A stretch of DNA of 64,000 nt from an uncultured Pseudomonadales bacterium (GTDB lineage: Bacteria; Pseudomonadota; Gammaproteobacteria; Pseudomonadales; Pseudohongiellaceae), in contig CALTDI010000001.1 of NCBI GenBank assembly GCA_943842505.1, positions 1 to 64,000 on the forward strand, written 5' to 3'. Below the pieces are notes generated by a model. The model was not told where the DNA came from and did no database searches. It was given only the letters and a program-made list of their open reading frames with translations. The position numbers and the translations under genes are program-made. Positions 46,266-57,257 of the stretch are shown here, one piece after another. Each line of letters begins with the position of its first letter. The first letter of the stretch is position 1.

Positions 46266-47117
46266 ATGCAAACCGAAAAGAAGATCAAGGACCTGCGGCA
46301 GGTGGTGAAGGCCGCTAGATCACAGGGCAAATCGATCGCCCTGATTCCCACGATGGGAAATCTGCATGAAGGTCATTTACAGCTGATCAAGCAGGCGCGA
46401 GACCGTTACGACTTCCTGGTCTGCAGCATCTTCGTCAACCCGCTACAGTTTGGTGCTAACGAAGATCTGGGCGCCTATCCGCGCACACTGGAAGCCGATA
46501 GAGAAAGCTTGGAAATTGAAAACTGTGACTGCCTTTTCCTTCCCTCCATTGAAGAGATTTACGGCGATAGCCTCGAACTGCAAACCAGTATCAAGGTGCC
46601 AGGTCTAACCGAAAAATTCTGCGGCAGTAGCCGACCCGGCCACTTCGACGGTGTCGCCACAGTTGTGACGAAGCTATTCAACATGGTCCAGCCTGATGCC
46701 GCCTTCTTTGGCTTGAAAGACTATCAACAATTTCTAGTCATTCGGAAACTCACGCAAGACCTGGCCCTCGATATCACAATTCATGGCATCGAGACACATC
46801 GAGAAGAAAGCGGTCTGGCGATGAGCTCGAGAAACAACTATCTAAGCGAAGAGCAAAGGCAGCAGGCTGCCAATCTCTATAGCTGTCTCAAAGACTGTGC
46901 CGAGAAAATAGCTGCGGGTAACAGCGATTTCGAGCAACTCGAGAAAGCGGCGAAGAAGGCGCTGCAGAAAGCCTCGCTAAAGCCTGACTATTTCCAGGTC
47001 TGTGATGCAGACACACTGCAACCACCGAGCCCTGTGACCTCACATTTCGCCATTCTCGCCGCTGTCTACATCGGCAAGAGCAGACTGATAGACAATATAC
47101 GATTCGAGCGCAGCTGA
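46266..47117 (+). CDS. panC: Pantothenate synthetase
   Basis: The 283-residue protein has the nucleotidyltransferase motif TMGNLHEGH and downstream VSIFVNPLQFG-like (SIFVNPLQFG), FFGLKDYQQ and ESGLAMSSRN. It ligates pantoate with beta-alanine using ATP. It ends before a 235-bp gap; pgi, which follows in Pseudomonas, is absent. Confidence 0.97.
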   Translation: MQTEKKIKDLRQVVKAARSQGKSIALIPTMGNLHEGHLQLIKQARDRYDFLVCSIFVNPLQFGANEDLGAYPRTLEADRESLEIENCDCLFLPSIEEIYGDSLELQTSIKVPGLTEKFCGSSRPGHFDGVATVVTKLFNMVQPDAAFFGLKDYQQFLVIRKLTQDLALDITIHGIETHREESGLAMSSRNNYLSEEQRQQAANLYSCLKDCAEKIAAGNSDFEQLEKAAKKALQKASLKPDYFQVCDADTLQPPSPVTSHFAILAAVYIGKSRLIDNIRFERS

Positions 47118-47352
47118 ACCCCCACCATACCAGCCCATCCCCCGTGTTCTGCCGCGCCAATAAAGGGCTGCAGCGTCGAGCCGGTTGCCCGAAAAGACGC
47201 TTTGAGGCATACTAATTGGCCGTTATTGCCGCTGCCACTCGCAGCAAATTCAGCAGTCTTAACAGAGGTATTGCCAGCCCTACCCCATACACAGAACGCG
47301 CCCATCTACAGACAGCGATTCGGCTACAAAACATCCGATAAGGAATTCTTTC

Positions 47353-49290
47353 ATGTCAGAAGACAAAATCTATCCAGTTACCCAATCAAGTGCTGCCAAG
47401 AGCTATCTGAATAAAGACACATTTAGCCAGATGTATCAGCAGTCTATAGAGGCACCGGAAGACTTCTGGGCAGAGCAGGCTGGAAAATTACTGCACTGGC
47501 ACCAACCCTGGAAGAAAGTCTCTAGCGGCGACTTCGCCAAGGCAGATTCCAAATGGTTTGAGGGCGCAAAATTAAACGTCGCTTACAATTGTATCGACCG
47601 TCATCTCGAACGCCGTGGCGAACAGACTGCAATTATCTGGGAGGGTGATGAACCCGATGCCGATAAGAAGATAAGCTACCGCGAACTCCATCAACAGGTT
47701 TGCAAACTAGCGAATGCACTAAAAAGCCGAGGCGTTAGCAAGGGCGACCGTGTCTGCATCTATATGCCCATGGTGCCAGAGGCAGCCTATGCGATGCTTG
47801 CCTGCGCCCGCATCGGGGCCGTTCACTCTGTAGTGTTTGGCGGCTTCTCCCCCGAATCGATCAAAGACAGAATATTGGACTCTGACTGCCAGACGGTTAT
47901 CACTGCCGACGAGGGTGTACGCGGTGGTCGCCTGATTCCCCTGAAGGCGAATGTTGACCAAGCCTTGGAACAATGCCCAAATGTACACTCCGTATTTGTA
48001 GTACGGCGCACCAATGCCGATGTCCCCTGGTTTGAGGACCGTGATGTCTGCTACTACAAAGCCACAGAGGCGGCGGACAGCGAATGTGAGCCTGAACTCA
48101 TGGACGCCGAAGATCCGCTGTTTATTCTCTATACATCGGGCTCCACCGGAAAGCCCAAGGGTGTTCTTCACACAACCGCCGGCTATCTGCTGGGTGCGAG
48201 CATCACCCACAAGTACGTGTTCGACTATCACGAGGGCGACGTCTATTGGTGTACCGCCGATGTAGGCTGGGTTACCGGACACTCCTATATCGTCTACGGG
48301 CCACTCGCTAACGGTGCCATCACACTCATGTTCGAGGGCGTACCCACCTACCCGGATGCGTCACGCTTCTGGCAGGTTATCGACAAGCACCAGGTGAATA
48401 TTTTCTATACCGCGCCTACGGCGATTCGCGCACTGATGTCAGCCGGTGACGGTCCGGTCAAGAACACCTCAAGGTCCTCATTACGCTTGTTAGGCTCTGT
48501 AGGTGAGCCAATCAATCCAGAGGCCTGGGAATGGTATTACCACGTAGTAGGCGATTCTCGCTGCCCTATCGTCGATACCTGGTGGCAGACAGAAACCGGG
48601 GCGATTATGATCTCTCCGATCCCTGGCGTAACCGATCTCAAACCAGGCTCTGCAACGACACCCTTCTTCGGCGTGAAGGCCGCACTTCTGGATGCCGATG
48701 GCAACGAGATAGAAGGCGCAGCCACCGGAAATCTGGTGCTCTGCAATAGCTGGCCAAGTCAGATTCGCAGCGTATACGGTGATCATCAGCGCTGCATCGA
48801 AACTTACTTCACCACCTACCCCGGTTACTATTTCACCGGCGATAGTGCGCGCCGGGACGAGGACGGCTTCTATTGGGTTACCGGTCGCGTCGATGACGTA
48901 ATCAACGTTTCCGGGCACAGACTTGGAACGGCAGAGATAGAGAGCGCACTGGTACTGCACCCGGCTGTTGCGGAAGCCGCTGTGGTCGGCTACCCCCATG
49001 ACATCAAAGGTCAGGGCATCTATGCCTATGTCAGCCTGATGGCCGGCACCGAGGCCAGCGAAGACCTGCGTGCGGCGCTGCTCAAATTTGTCGCCAAAGA
49101 GATAGGCTCCTTCGCACGACCCGAGGTAATTCAATTCGCACCGGGCCTGCCGAAGACAAGATCCGGCAAGATTATGCGCCGCATCTTACGCAAGATCGCG
49201 TCGAACGAACTGGATACGCTGGGGGATACCACCACACTCGCAGACCCGGCCGTCGTCGAGCAACTTATCGAGAACAGGGCTAACCGTTAA
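47353..49290 (+). CDS. acs: Acetyl-CoA synthetase
   Basis: A 645-residue AMP-forming ligase. It has [22 protein letters not shown], the [21 protein letters not shown] hinge region and the acetylatable catalytic K606 in SGKIMRR. It activates acetate to acetyl-CoA and is often a catabolite-controlled gene. The upstream gap of 235 bp shows no clear sigma-54 or AAYAAYAA site. Confidence 0.97.
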   Translation: MSEDKIYPVTQSSAAKSYLNKDTFSQMYQQSIEAPEDFWAEQAGKLLHWHQPWKKVSSGDFAKADSKWFEGAKLNVAYNCIDRHLERRGEQTAIIWEGDEPDADKKISYRELHQQVCKLANALKSRGVSKGDRVCIYMPMVPEAAYAMLACARIGAVHSVVFGGFSPESIKDRILDSDCQTVITADEGVRGGRLIPLKANVDQALEQCPNVHSVFVVRRTNADVPWFEDRDVCYYKATEAADSECEPELMDAEDPLFILYTSGSTGKPKGVLHTTAGYLLGASITHKYVFDYHEGDVYWCTADVGWVTGHSYIVYGPLANGAITLMFEGVPTYPDASRFWQVIDKHQVNIFYTAPTAIRALMSAGDGPVKNTSRSSLRLLGSVGEPINPEAWEWYYHVVGDSRCPIVDTWWQTETGAIMISPIPGVTDLKPGSATTPFFGVKAALLDADGNEIEGAATGNLVLCNSWPSQIRSVYGDHQRCIETYFTTYPGYYFTGDSARRDEDGFYWVTGRVDDVINVSGHRLGTAEIESALVLHPAVAEAAVVGYPHDIKGQGIYAYVSLMAGTEASEDLRAALLKFVAKEIGSFARPEVIQFAPGLPKTRSGKIMRRILRKIASNELDTLGDTTTLADPAVVEQLIENRANR

Positions 49291-49381
49291 TGCTATAGAG
49301 ACTCAACACCAGTCGTGAGAAGCCTCTATTAACATTTGCTACTACCAATTGAGAGAGAAACACCTGAGAGAGAAAAACACC

Positions 49382-50371
49382 ATGGCGCAGAAACAACTAG
49401 GACAAACCAATATCATGCTCACCCAGATCGGCCTGGGCTGCATGGGCCTTTCCGAGTTCTACGGTCCGCCTACCGAAGAGTCTGCGGCCATCAAACTTCT
49501 GCACGAGGCCATCGATCTCGGTGTGAATCATTTCGATACCGCTGAAGCCTATGGCGTGGGCAGAAACGAGAGCCTGCTCGGCAAGGCCTTTAGCGATAGA
49601 CGCGACAAAGTTCGTATCGCTACCAAGTTTGGTTTCCTTCGCGACCCGGACACTGGCGCACCGCTGGGCCTGGACGGCTCTCCAGAAAATTGCAGAAAGG
49701 CCGCGGAAGGGTCTCTGCGCCGATTGCAAACCGATCACATCGATCTCTATTATTTACATCGAGTCGACCCGAACACACCTATCGAAGAAACCGTTACCGA
49801 GATGGCCAAACTCGTCACCGAGGGCAAGGTGGGAGCACTAGGTCTATCCGAAGTTTCGGGTGAGACTCTGCGCCGCGCACAGGCAATCCACCCCATTACC
49901 GCAGTACAGTCAGAATATTCAATATTCAGTCGCGAGATCGAACAAGATGTACTGCCAGTGTGCAAAGAAACAGGAACCAGTCTAGTCGCCTACTCTCCAT
50001 TGGGGCGCGGCATGCTAACCGGCAGCTTCAAGCGAGACAGCGAAATCTCAGAAACAGATTTCCGCGGTTCTGCCCAGCCAAGATTTAGCGACGGTGCCTA
50101 TGCCGCCAATCTGCAGCTAGTCGATACCATTCTCAGTCTTGCCGCATCGCTAGACGTCAGTGCTGCCGAGGTTGCCCTGGCATGGGTAATCGCGAAGCAG
50201 GATAACGTCCTGCCAATTGCCGGCACCACGAAACTCGCCAATTTAAAAACGAATCTCGCCGCCATGGAATTGACACTCAGCCCAGAGCTCATCGCCTCGC
50301 TGGATGACCTGGCTGATCGGGTTGAGGGCACGCGCTACAACGAACAGGGCATGACGATCGTGAATGCCTGA
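49382..50371 (+). CDS. Aldo/keto reductase
   Basis: Starting at the ATG at 49382 the product is 329 residues. The catalytic tetrad of the superfamily is present: Asp and Tyr in HFDTAEAYGVGRNE, Lys in RIATKFGF, His in YYLHRVDP. The MGLSEFYG start and C-terminal IAGTTKLANLKTN place it in the YajO/AKR13-like group. The cofactor is probably NADPH; the substrate is unknown. The 5' leader has a partial direct repeat GAGAGAGAAA. Confidence 0.9.
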   Translation: MAQKQLGQTNIMLTQIGLGCMGLSEFYGPPTEESAAIKLLHEAIDLGVNHFDTAEAYGVGRNESLLGKAFSDRRDKVRIATKFGFLRDPDTGAPLGLDGSPENCRKAAEGSLRRLQTDHIDLYYLHRVDPNTPIEETVTEMAKLVTEGKVGALGLSEVSGETLRRAQAIHPITAVQSEYSIFSREIEQDVLPVCKETGTSLVAYSPLGRGMLTGSFKRDSEISETDFRGSAQPRFSDGAYAANLQLVDTILSLAASLDVSAAEVALAWVIAKQDNVLPIAGTTKLANLKTNLAAMELTLSPELIASLDDLADRVEGTRYNEQGMTIVNA

Positions 50372-50464
50372 TAGTTCTCGCCGTTCTGTGTAAGAATGGC
50401 GACAGCACTAGGGTCTTAATTACCACAGCCAGGCAACGAGGCATCTCGAATCCACAGACCAGCC

Positions 50465-51790
50465 ATGCAATCCGGACTCAAAATTCAATTTCACCCGAAT
50501 AAGTCGTTGCTGGTCGCTCTGCTCAGGCGGCTAGCCGGGCTGTTCCCGCTTACCTTGCAGGGCATAATAACCTTGGTACTCACCGCCTACGCACTGCGTG
50601 TCTATGGCTATGGCTCCATGGACCTGGTTGTGTTCTCTCTGGCGATCTGCGCGCTAGCCATCTTGATATTCAGCCTGTTCTGTTGCGTGATCAGCGGCAT
50701 CTTCATTCAGCGGCGCATACGCACAAGCCTGAAGAAAATGGCCAGGGTCGAGCCTATAAAAGTGGAGGCGGGCTATCCAAACGAGACTGGTTTCACCCTG
50801 CCGGCGCTCAATTACTTTCCACTGATAAAGCTCAGCTGGAAGATGACCTACCCAGACCATGTCGAGACTCGCATACGTGTCTGCCCCGACGGCGATCTAG
50901 TCGAAGAGATCGTGCCGGATAAACGCTGCAAGACCGACCGCGTTACGCGCCAATTTTCGGTAAGCGATGTGCTGGGCTTCTGTCGTTACTCCTGGCTACA
51001 GAAACAAGACATCTCCTGCACCGCGCTGCCAAGGACCAATACGGTGAAGCCTCTGCCACTGCTGCGCTCACTGACCGCCGAGGATGGCATACCCAATCCC
51101 TCCGGAGATCCCGATGGTGACCGCATGGAGATTCGCCCTTATGTGCCAGGCGATTCCGTACGCAATATCATGTGGAAAGTCTTTGCGCGCAGTAGACAGC
51201 TGAACGTTAGGCTCGCGGAGAAGAGCGTCTTCCATAGCAATCGTACGGTGGCCTATCTGCTTAGCAGCGACAACGATGAAGCCGCTGCGGCCGTTGCGCG
51301 CGTCGCTCTGGAAACCGGAGCATTGGGCGACGACTGGGCGTTCTCCGCCGATGGGTCAGAAACCCCTGCCAATACGCTGCCCGCCGCACTGGATGCCATC
51401 GCAAAGTCTCGTGCTATCGACTCGACCCTCAGCTACGGGCTGGATGACTTCCTAAGCCAAAGTGTAGGCCAGACCGGCGCCCACTGTATCGTCTTCGCCG
51501 GGGCTGAGTTTGCTCCCTGGTTTGAACAACTGAAGAAGACAATTGCCCGCTTTCCCGGTCATTTCTCCCTGGTGCTTGCCACCGACGGGTTCAGAGACGG
51601 CGAGCCGAAGAAACTGTGGCAGCGTCTGCTTATGCAAGACGACAGGGCAGTCTCTCAGGAGCAGGAATCTGCTGGCTCCAGAGCCGATTTACTTAAGTTA
51701 TTGACCGCTCTGGGGCAACTAGTAGAATCAACCATAGTTGTAGATAGAAAAACCGGCCTCAGTTTCGATCAAAACCTGAGAAAAGTATAA
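50465..51790 (+). CDS. DUF58 membrane protein
   Basis: The 441-residue protein has two N-terminal transmembrane helices (about 20-75) and a cytosolic domain with the DUF58 core motif PGDSVRNIMWKVFARSRQLNVRLAE. DUF58 proteins act with MoxR ATPases and transglutaminase-like proteins, encoded just downstream. Exact role not known. Confidence 0.88.
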   Translation: MQSGLKIQFHPNKSLLVALLRRLAGLFPLTLQGIITLVLTAYALRVYGYGSMDLVVFSLAICALAILIFSLFCCVISGIFIQRRIRTSLKKMARVEPIKVEAGYPNETGFTLPALNYFPLIKLSWKMTYPDHVETRIRVCPDGDLVEEIVPDKRCKTDRVTRQFSVSDVLGFCRYSWLQKQDISCTALPRTNTVKPLPLLRSLTAEDGIPNPSGDPDGDRMEIRPYVPGDSVRNIMWKVFARSRQLNVRLAEKSVFHSNRTVAYLLSSDNDEAAAAVARVALETGALGDDWAFSADGSETPANTLPAALDAIAKSRAIDSTLSYGLDDFLSQSVGQTGAHCIVFAGAEFAPWFEQLKKTIARFPGHFSLVLATDGFRDGEPKKLWQRLLMQDDRAVSQEQESAGSRADLLKLLTALGQLVESTIVVDRKTGLSFDQNLRKV

Positions 51791-51823
51791 GCTATTGAAT
51801 AATATAGATTTAAAAATAGAGCG

Positions 51824-53980
51824 ATGACAATGAAACAGGCAAGCACCAAGGCAACAACGGCCCCGCATTTCCTGCCGACCAGCTTACGCGCCGCTATTAT
51901 CGCCAGCAGCTACTGGCTGCTCAGCCTCTCCCTGACTGTCGTGAGCGGCTCAGTCGCCTCTTTCCTCGGCTGTCTGTTTGCCTGCTATCTTATCGACATC
52001 GGCATACGCCGCCCGCCGATGAAGCAGCTACGTTCCTTCACCATCAATCTAATGAGCCTGAGTTTTCTTCTACTGGGGTTATTGCTTGCATCACTGGTTA
52101 CCAGCACCTCACTTTTGTCCAATCTAAGCTCGCCCATGGCGTCCTTCAACACCGGCGAGTTTATCAAGTTCTTTGCCATTAGCGCCTCGCTCACCGTCTG
52201 CCTGCGCGTTCTCGCCCAGCGAACCAGCTACGGCGCAGTAATCGAAATACTGTTCGTGGCAACCGCCTTCGTCATCACGCTATCGGCGCATCGTAACGGC
52301 ATGATTCACAGGCCCTTCGTGATCGGCGACTATGCGCTGACCCGCGGCATCGATCCCTCGTCGATATTGATGGCCTTCGGCTGTGGCGCGGTGCTCTCCC
52401 TGGCGGCACTGCTAATGATCGAGAACAATCATCGCCGCCTGCCCTATCACTTCACCGTACTGGGGCTGCTGTGTTTTTCACTTCTGTTTTATGTGCGCAT
52501 GTTCGGCCTTCCCACTCCCCAGCTAACAGATGACCTGGGGCTAACCGGGCAAGAGCAAGCTGGCAACAGTGCCCAGCGCGAGAATCCTTTCAGAGATAGC
52601 GAGAACACCGCCGAAGACAAGGAGGCGCCTGTGGCTGTCGTGGTTTTCCGCGATGACTACGAGCCTCTAAATGGCTCCTACTATTTTCGTGAATCAGCCT
52701 ACTCTCAATTCAATGGCACCATGCTCGACTTTACAACGCGCAGTGATATGGATCAGGATCTGATAGCAAACTTTACCAACTCGCGCATCGAAGCCAATCA
52801 GCTACCTAGAGCAGAAGATCAACGCACACCGGTTCGCGCCAGCATCGGCATGCTGATCTCGCATCGCACACCGTTTGGACTGGAGAGCCCCGTCGCCTAC
52901 GAGAACACCGCCAATCCAAATAACCTGCGCTTCAAGCGCACCTATGACGCCTACTCCCTGGCACCAGAGTATGACTTCAACTACCTTCTAGGTCGCGAAC
53001 TTGGCAGAGCCGACTGGTCGCAAGAGGTATGGGACGAATATCTGGAACTACCCGATGACCCCCGCTACACGGAACTGGCCGCGTCTCTCATCGCCGATTT
53101 AAAGCCTGAATATACCGACGATCCCTTCGCCAAGGCATGGGCTGTTAAGACCTATCTGGACGAGAACGGCATCTACAGCCTTAAGAACGATCATGCCTAT
53201 GAGACCGACCCCGCCGCCTCATTCCTATTCGGCGATCTGACCGGCTACTGTATGCACTTCTCCTTCGCAGCAACCTATATGTTCCGCAGCCTGGGCATCC
53301 CAGCGCGAGTCGGCATTGGCTACTCGGTTCCCGCAAGCAACAAGGCCGGAGGCTCATCGCTCTTGATTCAGGCCGTCCACGGCCATGCCTGGCCCGAAAT
53401 CTATTTCCGCGATGTTGGCTGGGTTATCGTCGACCCCGCTCCACAGCAAACCCTCGTAGACATGACTACCGATCCACAGAACAACCTGCAGCAACTGCTG
53501 GGGGACATGCTACGCAACGACGCATCCTTCGATGATTTCATGCAGTCGCAGCAGACGTCGATGATCAACCTGCAGCTCATTCTCAACACATTCTACGCAC
53601 TAGTATTAGCGGCGTTACTTAGCGCCTATACGGTCAAGTTCTACCGCATCTGGATCCCATCCAGAGCCGCAGCAGACAAGCAGTACCGGCTAAGCTATAG
53701 GGCGATGTTAGATCAACTCGCAGCCGTCGGCTTGCATCGCAAGTTTGGCGAGAGCCGAGAACAATTCGCTAGACGCGTGCAAGGCGTCGCACCCACTATG
53801 CAGCAGCTAACCGAGCAACATCTCGCCGCTGCCCTGGGCGCAAGGAAAGCCGACGGCGCTGATCCACAGAAGTGGTTACAGCTGCGCAACAAGATTGCAG
53901 AAGAAATAAGCCTCAACACTCAGACATGGAAGCGAGTCCTCGCCTGGCTCAACCCATTCTCCTGGTTACTGAGCAAATAA
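51824..53980 (+). CDS. TgpA-like membrane transglutaminase-domain protein
   Basis: A 718-residue protein with an N-terminal multi-helix DUF3488 region (about 1-230), a large periplasmic transglutaminase-core domain and one late helix (~585-605). The catalytic triad is C476 (TGYCMHF), H521 (VHGHAWPE) and D537 (IVDPAP). A similar protein in Pseudomonas (TgpA) is essential; it probably modifies envelope proteins. It lies 33 bp after the DUF58 gene. Confidence 0.9.
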   Translation: MTMKQASTKATTAPHFLPTSLRAAIIASSYWLLSLSLTVVSGSVASFLGCLFACYLIDIGIRRPPMKQLRSFTINLMSLSFLLLGLLLASLVTSTSLLSNLSSPMASFNTGEFIKFFAISASLTVCLRVLAQRTSYGAVIEILFVATAFVITLSAHRNGMIHRPFVIGDYALTRGIDPSSILMAFGCGAVLSLAALLMIENNHRRLPYHFTVLGLLCFSLLFYVRMFGLPTPQLTDDLGLTGQEQAGNSAQRENPFRDSENTAEDKEAPVAVVVFRDDYEPLNGSYYFRESAYSQFNGTMLDFTTRSDMDQDLIANFTNSRIEANQLPRAEDQRTPVRASIGMLISHRTPFGLESPVAYENTANPNNLRFKRTYDAYSLAPEYDFNYLLGRELGRADWSQEVWDEYLELPDDPRYTELAASLIADLKPEYTDDPFAKAWAVKTYLDENGIYSLKNDHAYETDPAASFLFGDLTGYCMHFSFAATYMFRSLGIPARVGIGYSVPASNKAGGSSLLIQAVHGHAWPEIYFRDVGWVIVDPAPQQTLVDMTTDPQNNLQQLLGDMLRNDASFDDFMQSQQTSMINLQLILNTFYALVLAALLSAYTVKFYRIWIPSRAAADKQYRLSYRAMLDQLAAVGLHRKFGESREQFARRVQGVAPTMQQLTEQHLAAALGARKADGADPQKWLQLRNKIAEEISLNTQTWKRVLAWLNPFSWLLSK

Positions 53981-54065
53981 TCGCCTCGCCTCTGCTTAGG
54001 CGGAGGCTATCTGGCTAACGAAGAAGAACTAGAAGAGTCGAACAAAAATTGAAGTGGAGTAGACT

Positions 54066-55124
54066 ATGACGCCTGACAGTATCACCGAAGTTACTGAGCC
54101 AATCCCGGCCAGCGATACTGAGGATGCGAACACCCCAAGCCCAATCACTGCAGCAATCGATGTACTTAATCGACTCACCACCGCCGTCAAACAACAAGTC
54201 CTGGGTCGAGACGATGTCATCGAACTAACCCTGATCGCATTAGTTGCCGACGGCCATGTACTGCTTGAAGATTTTCCCGGCTCAGGCAAAACCACCCTGG
54301 CGAAGGCGCTGGGCGAGGCTATTATCGACGACGGTACAGACAGTAACCGTGATGAGTTTATTCTGCCGTTTCGCCGCATTCAGTTTACCCCCGACCTGTT
54401 GCCGTCAGATGTAACTGGCGTTCCGGTTTTCGATAGCAACAGCAACGCCTTCCATTTCCGTCACGGCCCCCTGTTCGCCCACGTTGTACTCGCCGACGAG
54501 ATCAATAGAACCTCGCCAAAGGTACAGTCGGCAATGCTGGAAGCCATGGGCGAGAAGCAGGTTACCGTAGACAACGTTACCTATCCGCTGGATGATCTGT
54601 TCTTCGTGATTGCAACGCAGAACCCCCTGGATCTGGTAGGCACCTATCCACTGCCCACACCGCAGCTCGATCGCTTCCTGTTCAAGATAACGATGGATCA
54701 CATCGATCGCCAATCCGAACTCGATGTACTGGACAGCTACAAACAGCGCAGAGATCTACAGCAAGAAAGAATCACCGTCACCCGCGACGAAGTCCTCTTT
54801 GCCCGAGAACAGATCGATGCGGCCGTCACCATTAGCGCTAGCGTAAAATCGGCACTGGTCGATATCTCCCGCAACCTGCGCGAGGATGAACGCGTGCTTC
54901 AGGGCAATTCGACACGTTCTATGGTGCTCATGCTGCCTGCCTTGCAGGTTGCCGCCGCATTGCGTGGGCGTAACTACGTGAGCGCCGAGGATATTGAACT
55001 TCTGCTACCACGCGTCCTCGGCCACCGCATCGAGTTGGCCCCCGGCGTAGCCGACATGAATAAAGTGTTGCTCGATGCCATGCGCGGGCCCATGGAGCAG
55101 TTCGCCAGAGGCACGCTAGCCTAA
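54066..55124 (+). CDS. MoxR-family AAA+ ATPase
   Basis: The 352-residue ATPase has Walker A FPGSGKTT, Walker B VLADEINRTSPKVQSAMLEAM, and the MoxR/RavA C-terminal helical lid. MoxR ATPases are chaperone-like remodelling enzymes for neighbouring VWA/DUF58 proteins. Its stop overlaps the next gene's ATG (TAATG). Confidence 0.95.
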   Translation: MTPDSITEVTEPIPASDTEDANTPSPITAAIDVLNRLTTAVKQQVLGRDDVIELTLIALVADGHVLLEDFPGSGKTTLAKALGEAIIDDGTDSNRDEFILPFRRIQFTPDLLPSDVTGVPVFDSNSNAFHFRHGPLFAHVVLADEINRTSPKVQSAMLEAMGEKQVTVDNVTYPLDDLFFVIATQNPLDLVGTYPLPTPQLDRFLFKITMDHIDRQSELDVLDSYKQRRDLQQERITVTRDEVLFAREQIDAAVTISASVKSALVDISRNLREDERVLQGNSTRSMVLMLPALQVAAALRGRNYVSAEDIELLLPRVLGHRIELAPGVADMNKVLLDAMRGPMEQFARGTLA

Positions 55125-57187
55125 TGCCTCGTCAATATTTAAGACAGCACTCGCGGCAGCTATTCGCGAGTCTTAGCATGACTGCAATTCTGATCGCTGC
55201 GAATAATGGCTTCGCACAAGACGACCCCCTGTCCCTGGGCAATATAGAAATACCCCAGGCGCAGCGTCAACTCTGTTTCGGCTTTACCGATGTCGAGGAT
55301 CCCCAGGCTCTAGCTGTCTGTGACGCATTGAATCTCGATCTAAATGTTAAAGCGCGCGAACTTAGCGAGCAATGGGTGCGCTCCGAGCCCAGCTCTCCTG
55401 CGGCGCAGTTTGCCCTCTCCGAGGTATTGCTCACTATCGAAGGCAATATGCCAAGAGCCTTGTTTCATCTTAATCGCGCGGAAGAACTCACTAACTACAA
55501 CACCATTCCCGAGGCGCTCGAATCGGGAAATCTGCAATGGCACTACCTGACCCTGAGCCAACTCTCCTATGTGCATCAACTCATGGGCGACCAGCTGCTT
55601 TCGCTGGAATATCTGGATCGTCTGGAGGAAGTCTATGGGCAGGATGTGGAGTCCTTTCGCGGCTGGCCACTAATCAAACTAAAGCAATACGACGCGGCTC
55701 GCGATAGCGCCAATCTGGTATTGCAAGACAGTGAAGATGACAGAGAGCGAGCCCGCGCCTGGAACACCCTCTGTGCCGTCGAACTGGCAAGCCTGCAACC
55801 TATAGAGTCCATGGTCGCCTGCGACCGCACCATAGATGAGGATGGAGACGGCATCGATTCGATGAACGACTACGACACGGTCTACCTGAGCAATGCATCG
55901 GAGGTCGCACTGAGCCTGTTAAAAATAGACGAGGCCGAAGAGTATCTCAATCGTGCCACTCGCTATCTGAACGCCGACAGCGTGGCCAACCCCTGGATCT
56001 ACAAACTGTATCTGCTCATGAATCAGGGCCGCTTCGACGAATCCCGCGAGGCACTCGATCGCATGCTAGTCTGGCGCGAGGCGCAAGAGCCCATAGTCAA
56101 TGTTATGAATCGTGCCGAACACTTTCTGGTTACCGCAAGCCTGTTTCTGCTTGCCGGCTATAGCGAAGACGCAATCAAGCTCACAACCACGGCACTGAAC
56201 CAACCCGACCGCAATGGATCCTACAGCGCAGACGATGCACAGAAAGATTCTATGGCCGCACTGATAAACATGATGGCGAACCGCCTCGAATACCAGATTC
56301 GTCTGGAGCAGATCGCCACTATGGATTTCTTCGACTCTCTATCTGCCCGCATCGATGCTACTAACTTTCAGGTCAACGCCTGGCGTTCAGAGCGGCGTGC
56401 CGCTGCACTGTTTGCCGAATTCGATGTACTACAGAACAGGCTGCGGCCCTATGCACCTCTCGATGTCCATATCCCGGAATGGATAGAGCCCGAAATCATT
56501 GGCAGCATCGGCACCGGCGTCATGAATAATATTATCGAAAAGGCTAATAGCAACGGTGCCTTCATGTTAAACGCTGGCTACTACCACGCCTACAAGACAG
56601 AAGTAGCCGCACTGGACAATAATCGCGATGCAGTTCTGGCACAGGGCGCAGCCGCTCTGAGCCAGCTACCCTCGCAGGAAGTACTACTGCGCGCTCGCCT
56701 GGCCGCACACCTGGCTACAGCAGCCTGGCAAAACAACGACCTTGTCGAGGCGCTTGGCTATTATGAATCCGCCTACCAGCAAGACCCAAGCATACTGCGC
56801 CGCTTGAACATAAGCCTACCCGTGGACATCACCAATGACGGCACTGATTTCTCCGAGCAGGTGAGCGACTACCTGGCAAAATCTCCGCGCTTTTCACAGA
56901 ACTCAAATGGCATGGTATTGGAAGCAATCACCATACCCGATCTCTCCATCTGCCTGAAAACGAGAACGGGCACCATCCTGTCGTGTTACACTATGACCGC
57001 TGCCGAGAACGAGAGCAGCAAGTGGAACGCTCAACAACTGACTAAGATGTTTCATACCCAGACCTTCGGTTTAGGCTACGATATTAGTCAGGCTCAGCGT
57101 TCCATCCTGATGGGATCAAGCGTTATCCTGAGCTCGCAGAACGACAGTTCTGTGCAGCGCAATAGAGAAGCCGTACTGGATCGCTAA
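55124..57187 (+). CDS. Exported TPR-type protein of the MoxR operon
   Basis: A 687-residue protein with a signal peptide (LFASLSMTAILIAANNGFAQ) and helical repeats with TPR-like spacing (for example PSSPAAQFALSEVLLTIEGNMPRALFHLNRAEEL and a second array near 560-600). The start overlaps moxR by one base, so it is translationally coupled and likely works in the same complex from the periplasm. No family name that I can support. Confidence 0.85.
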   Translation: MPRQYLRQHSRQLFASLSMTAILIAANNGFAQDDPLSLGNIEIPQAQRQLCFGFTDVEDPQALAVCDALNLDLNVKARELSEQWVRSEPSSPAAQFALSEVLLTIEGNMPRALFHLNRAEELTNYNTIPEALESGNLQWHYLTLSQLSYVHQLMGDQLLSLEYLDRLEEVYGQDVESFRGWPLIKLKQYDAARDSANLVLQDSEDDRERARAWNTLCAVELASLQPIESMVACDRTIDEDGDGIDSMNDYDTVYLSNASEVALSLLKIDEAEEYLNRATRYLNADSVANPWIYKLYLLMNQGRFDESREALDRMLVWREAQEPIVNVMNRAEHFLVTASLFLLAGYSEDAIKLTTTALNQPDRNGSYSADDAQKDSMAALINMMANRLEYQIRLEQIATMDFFDSLSARIDATNFQVNAWRSERRAAALFAEFDVLQNRLRPYAPLDVHIPEWIEPEIIGSIGTGVMNNIIEKANSNGAFMLNAGYYHAYKTEVAALDNNRDAVLAQGAAALSQLPSQEVLLRARLAAHLATAAWQNNDLVEALGYYESAYQQDPSILRRLNISLPVDITNDGTDFSEQVSDYLAKSPRFSQNSNGMVLEAITIPDLSICLKTRTGTILSCYTMTAAENESSKWNAQQLTKMFHTQTFGLGYDISQAQRSILMGSSVILSSQNDSSVQRNREAVLDR

Positions 57188-57257
57188 TCTAGCACTCACA
57201 GTTTCCAACTGCTTAGAGATCTCATCAATGTTGATACACCATTGATGGAATACAGTT

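Noticed and set aside
47210-47240. TTGGCCGTTATTGCCGC upstream of acs as a sigma-54 promoter
   Set aside because: GG to GC spacing is 8 or 11 bp, not 10.
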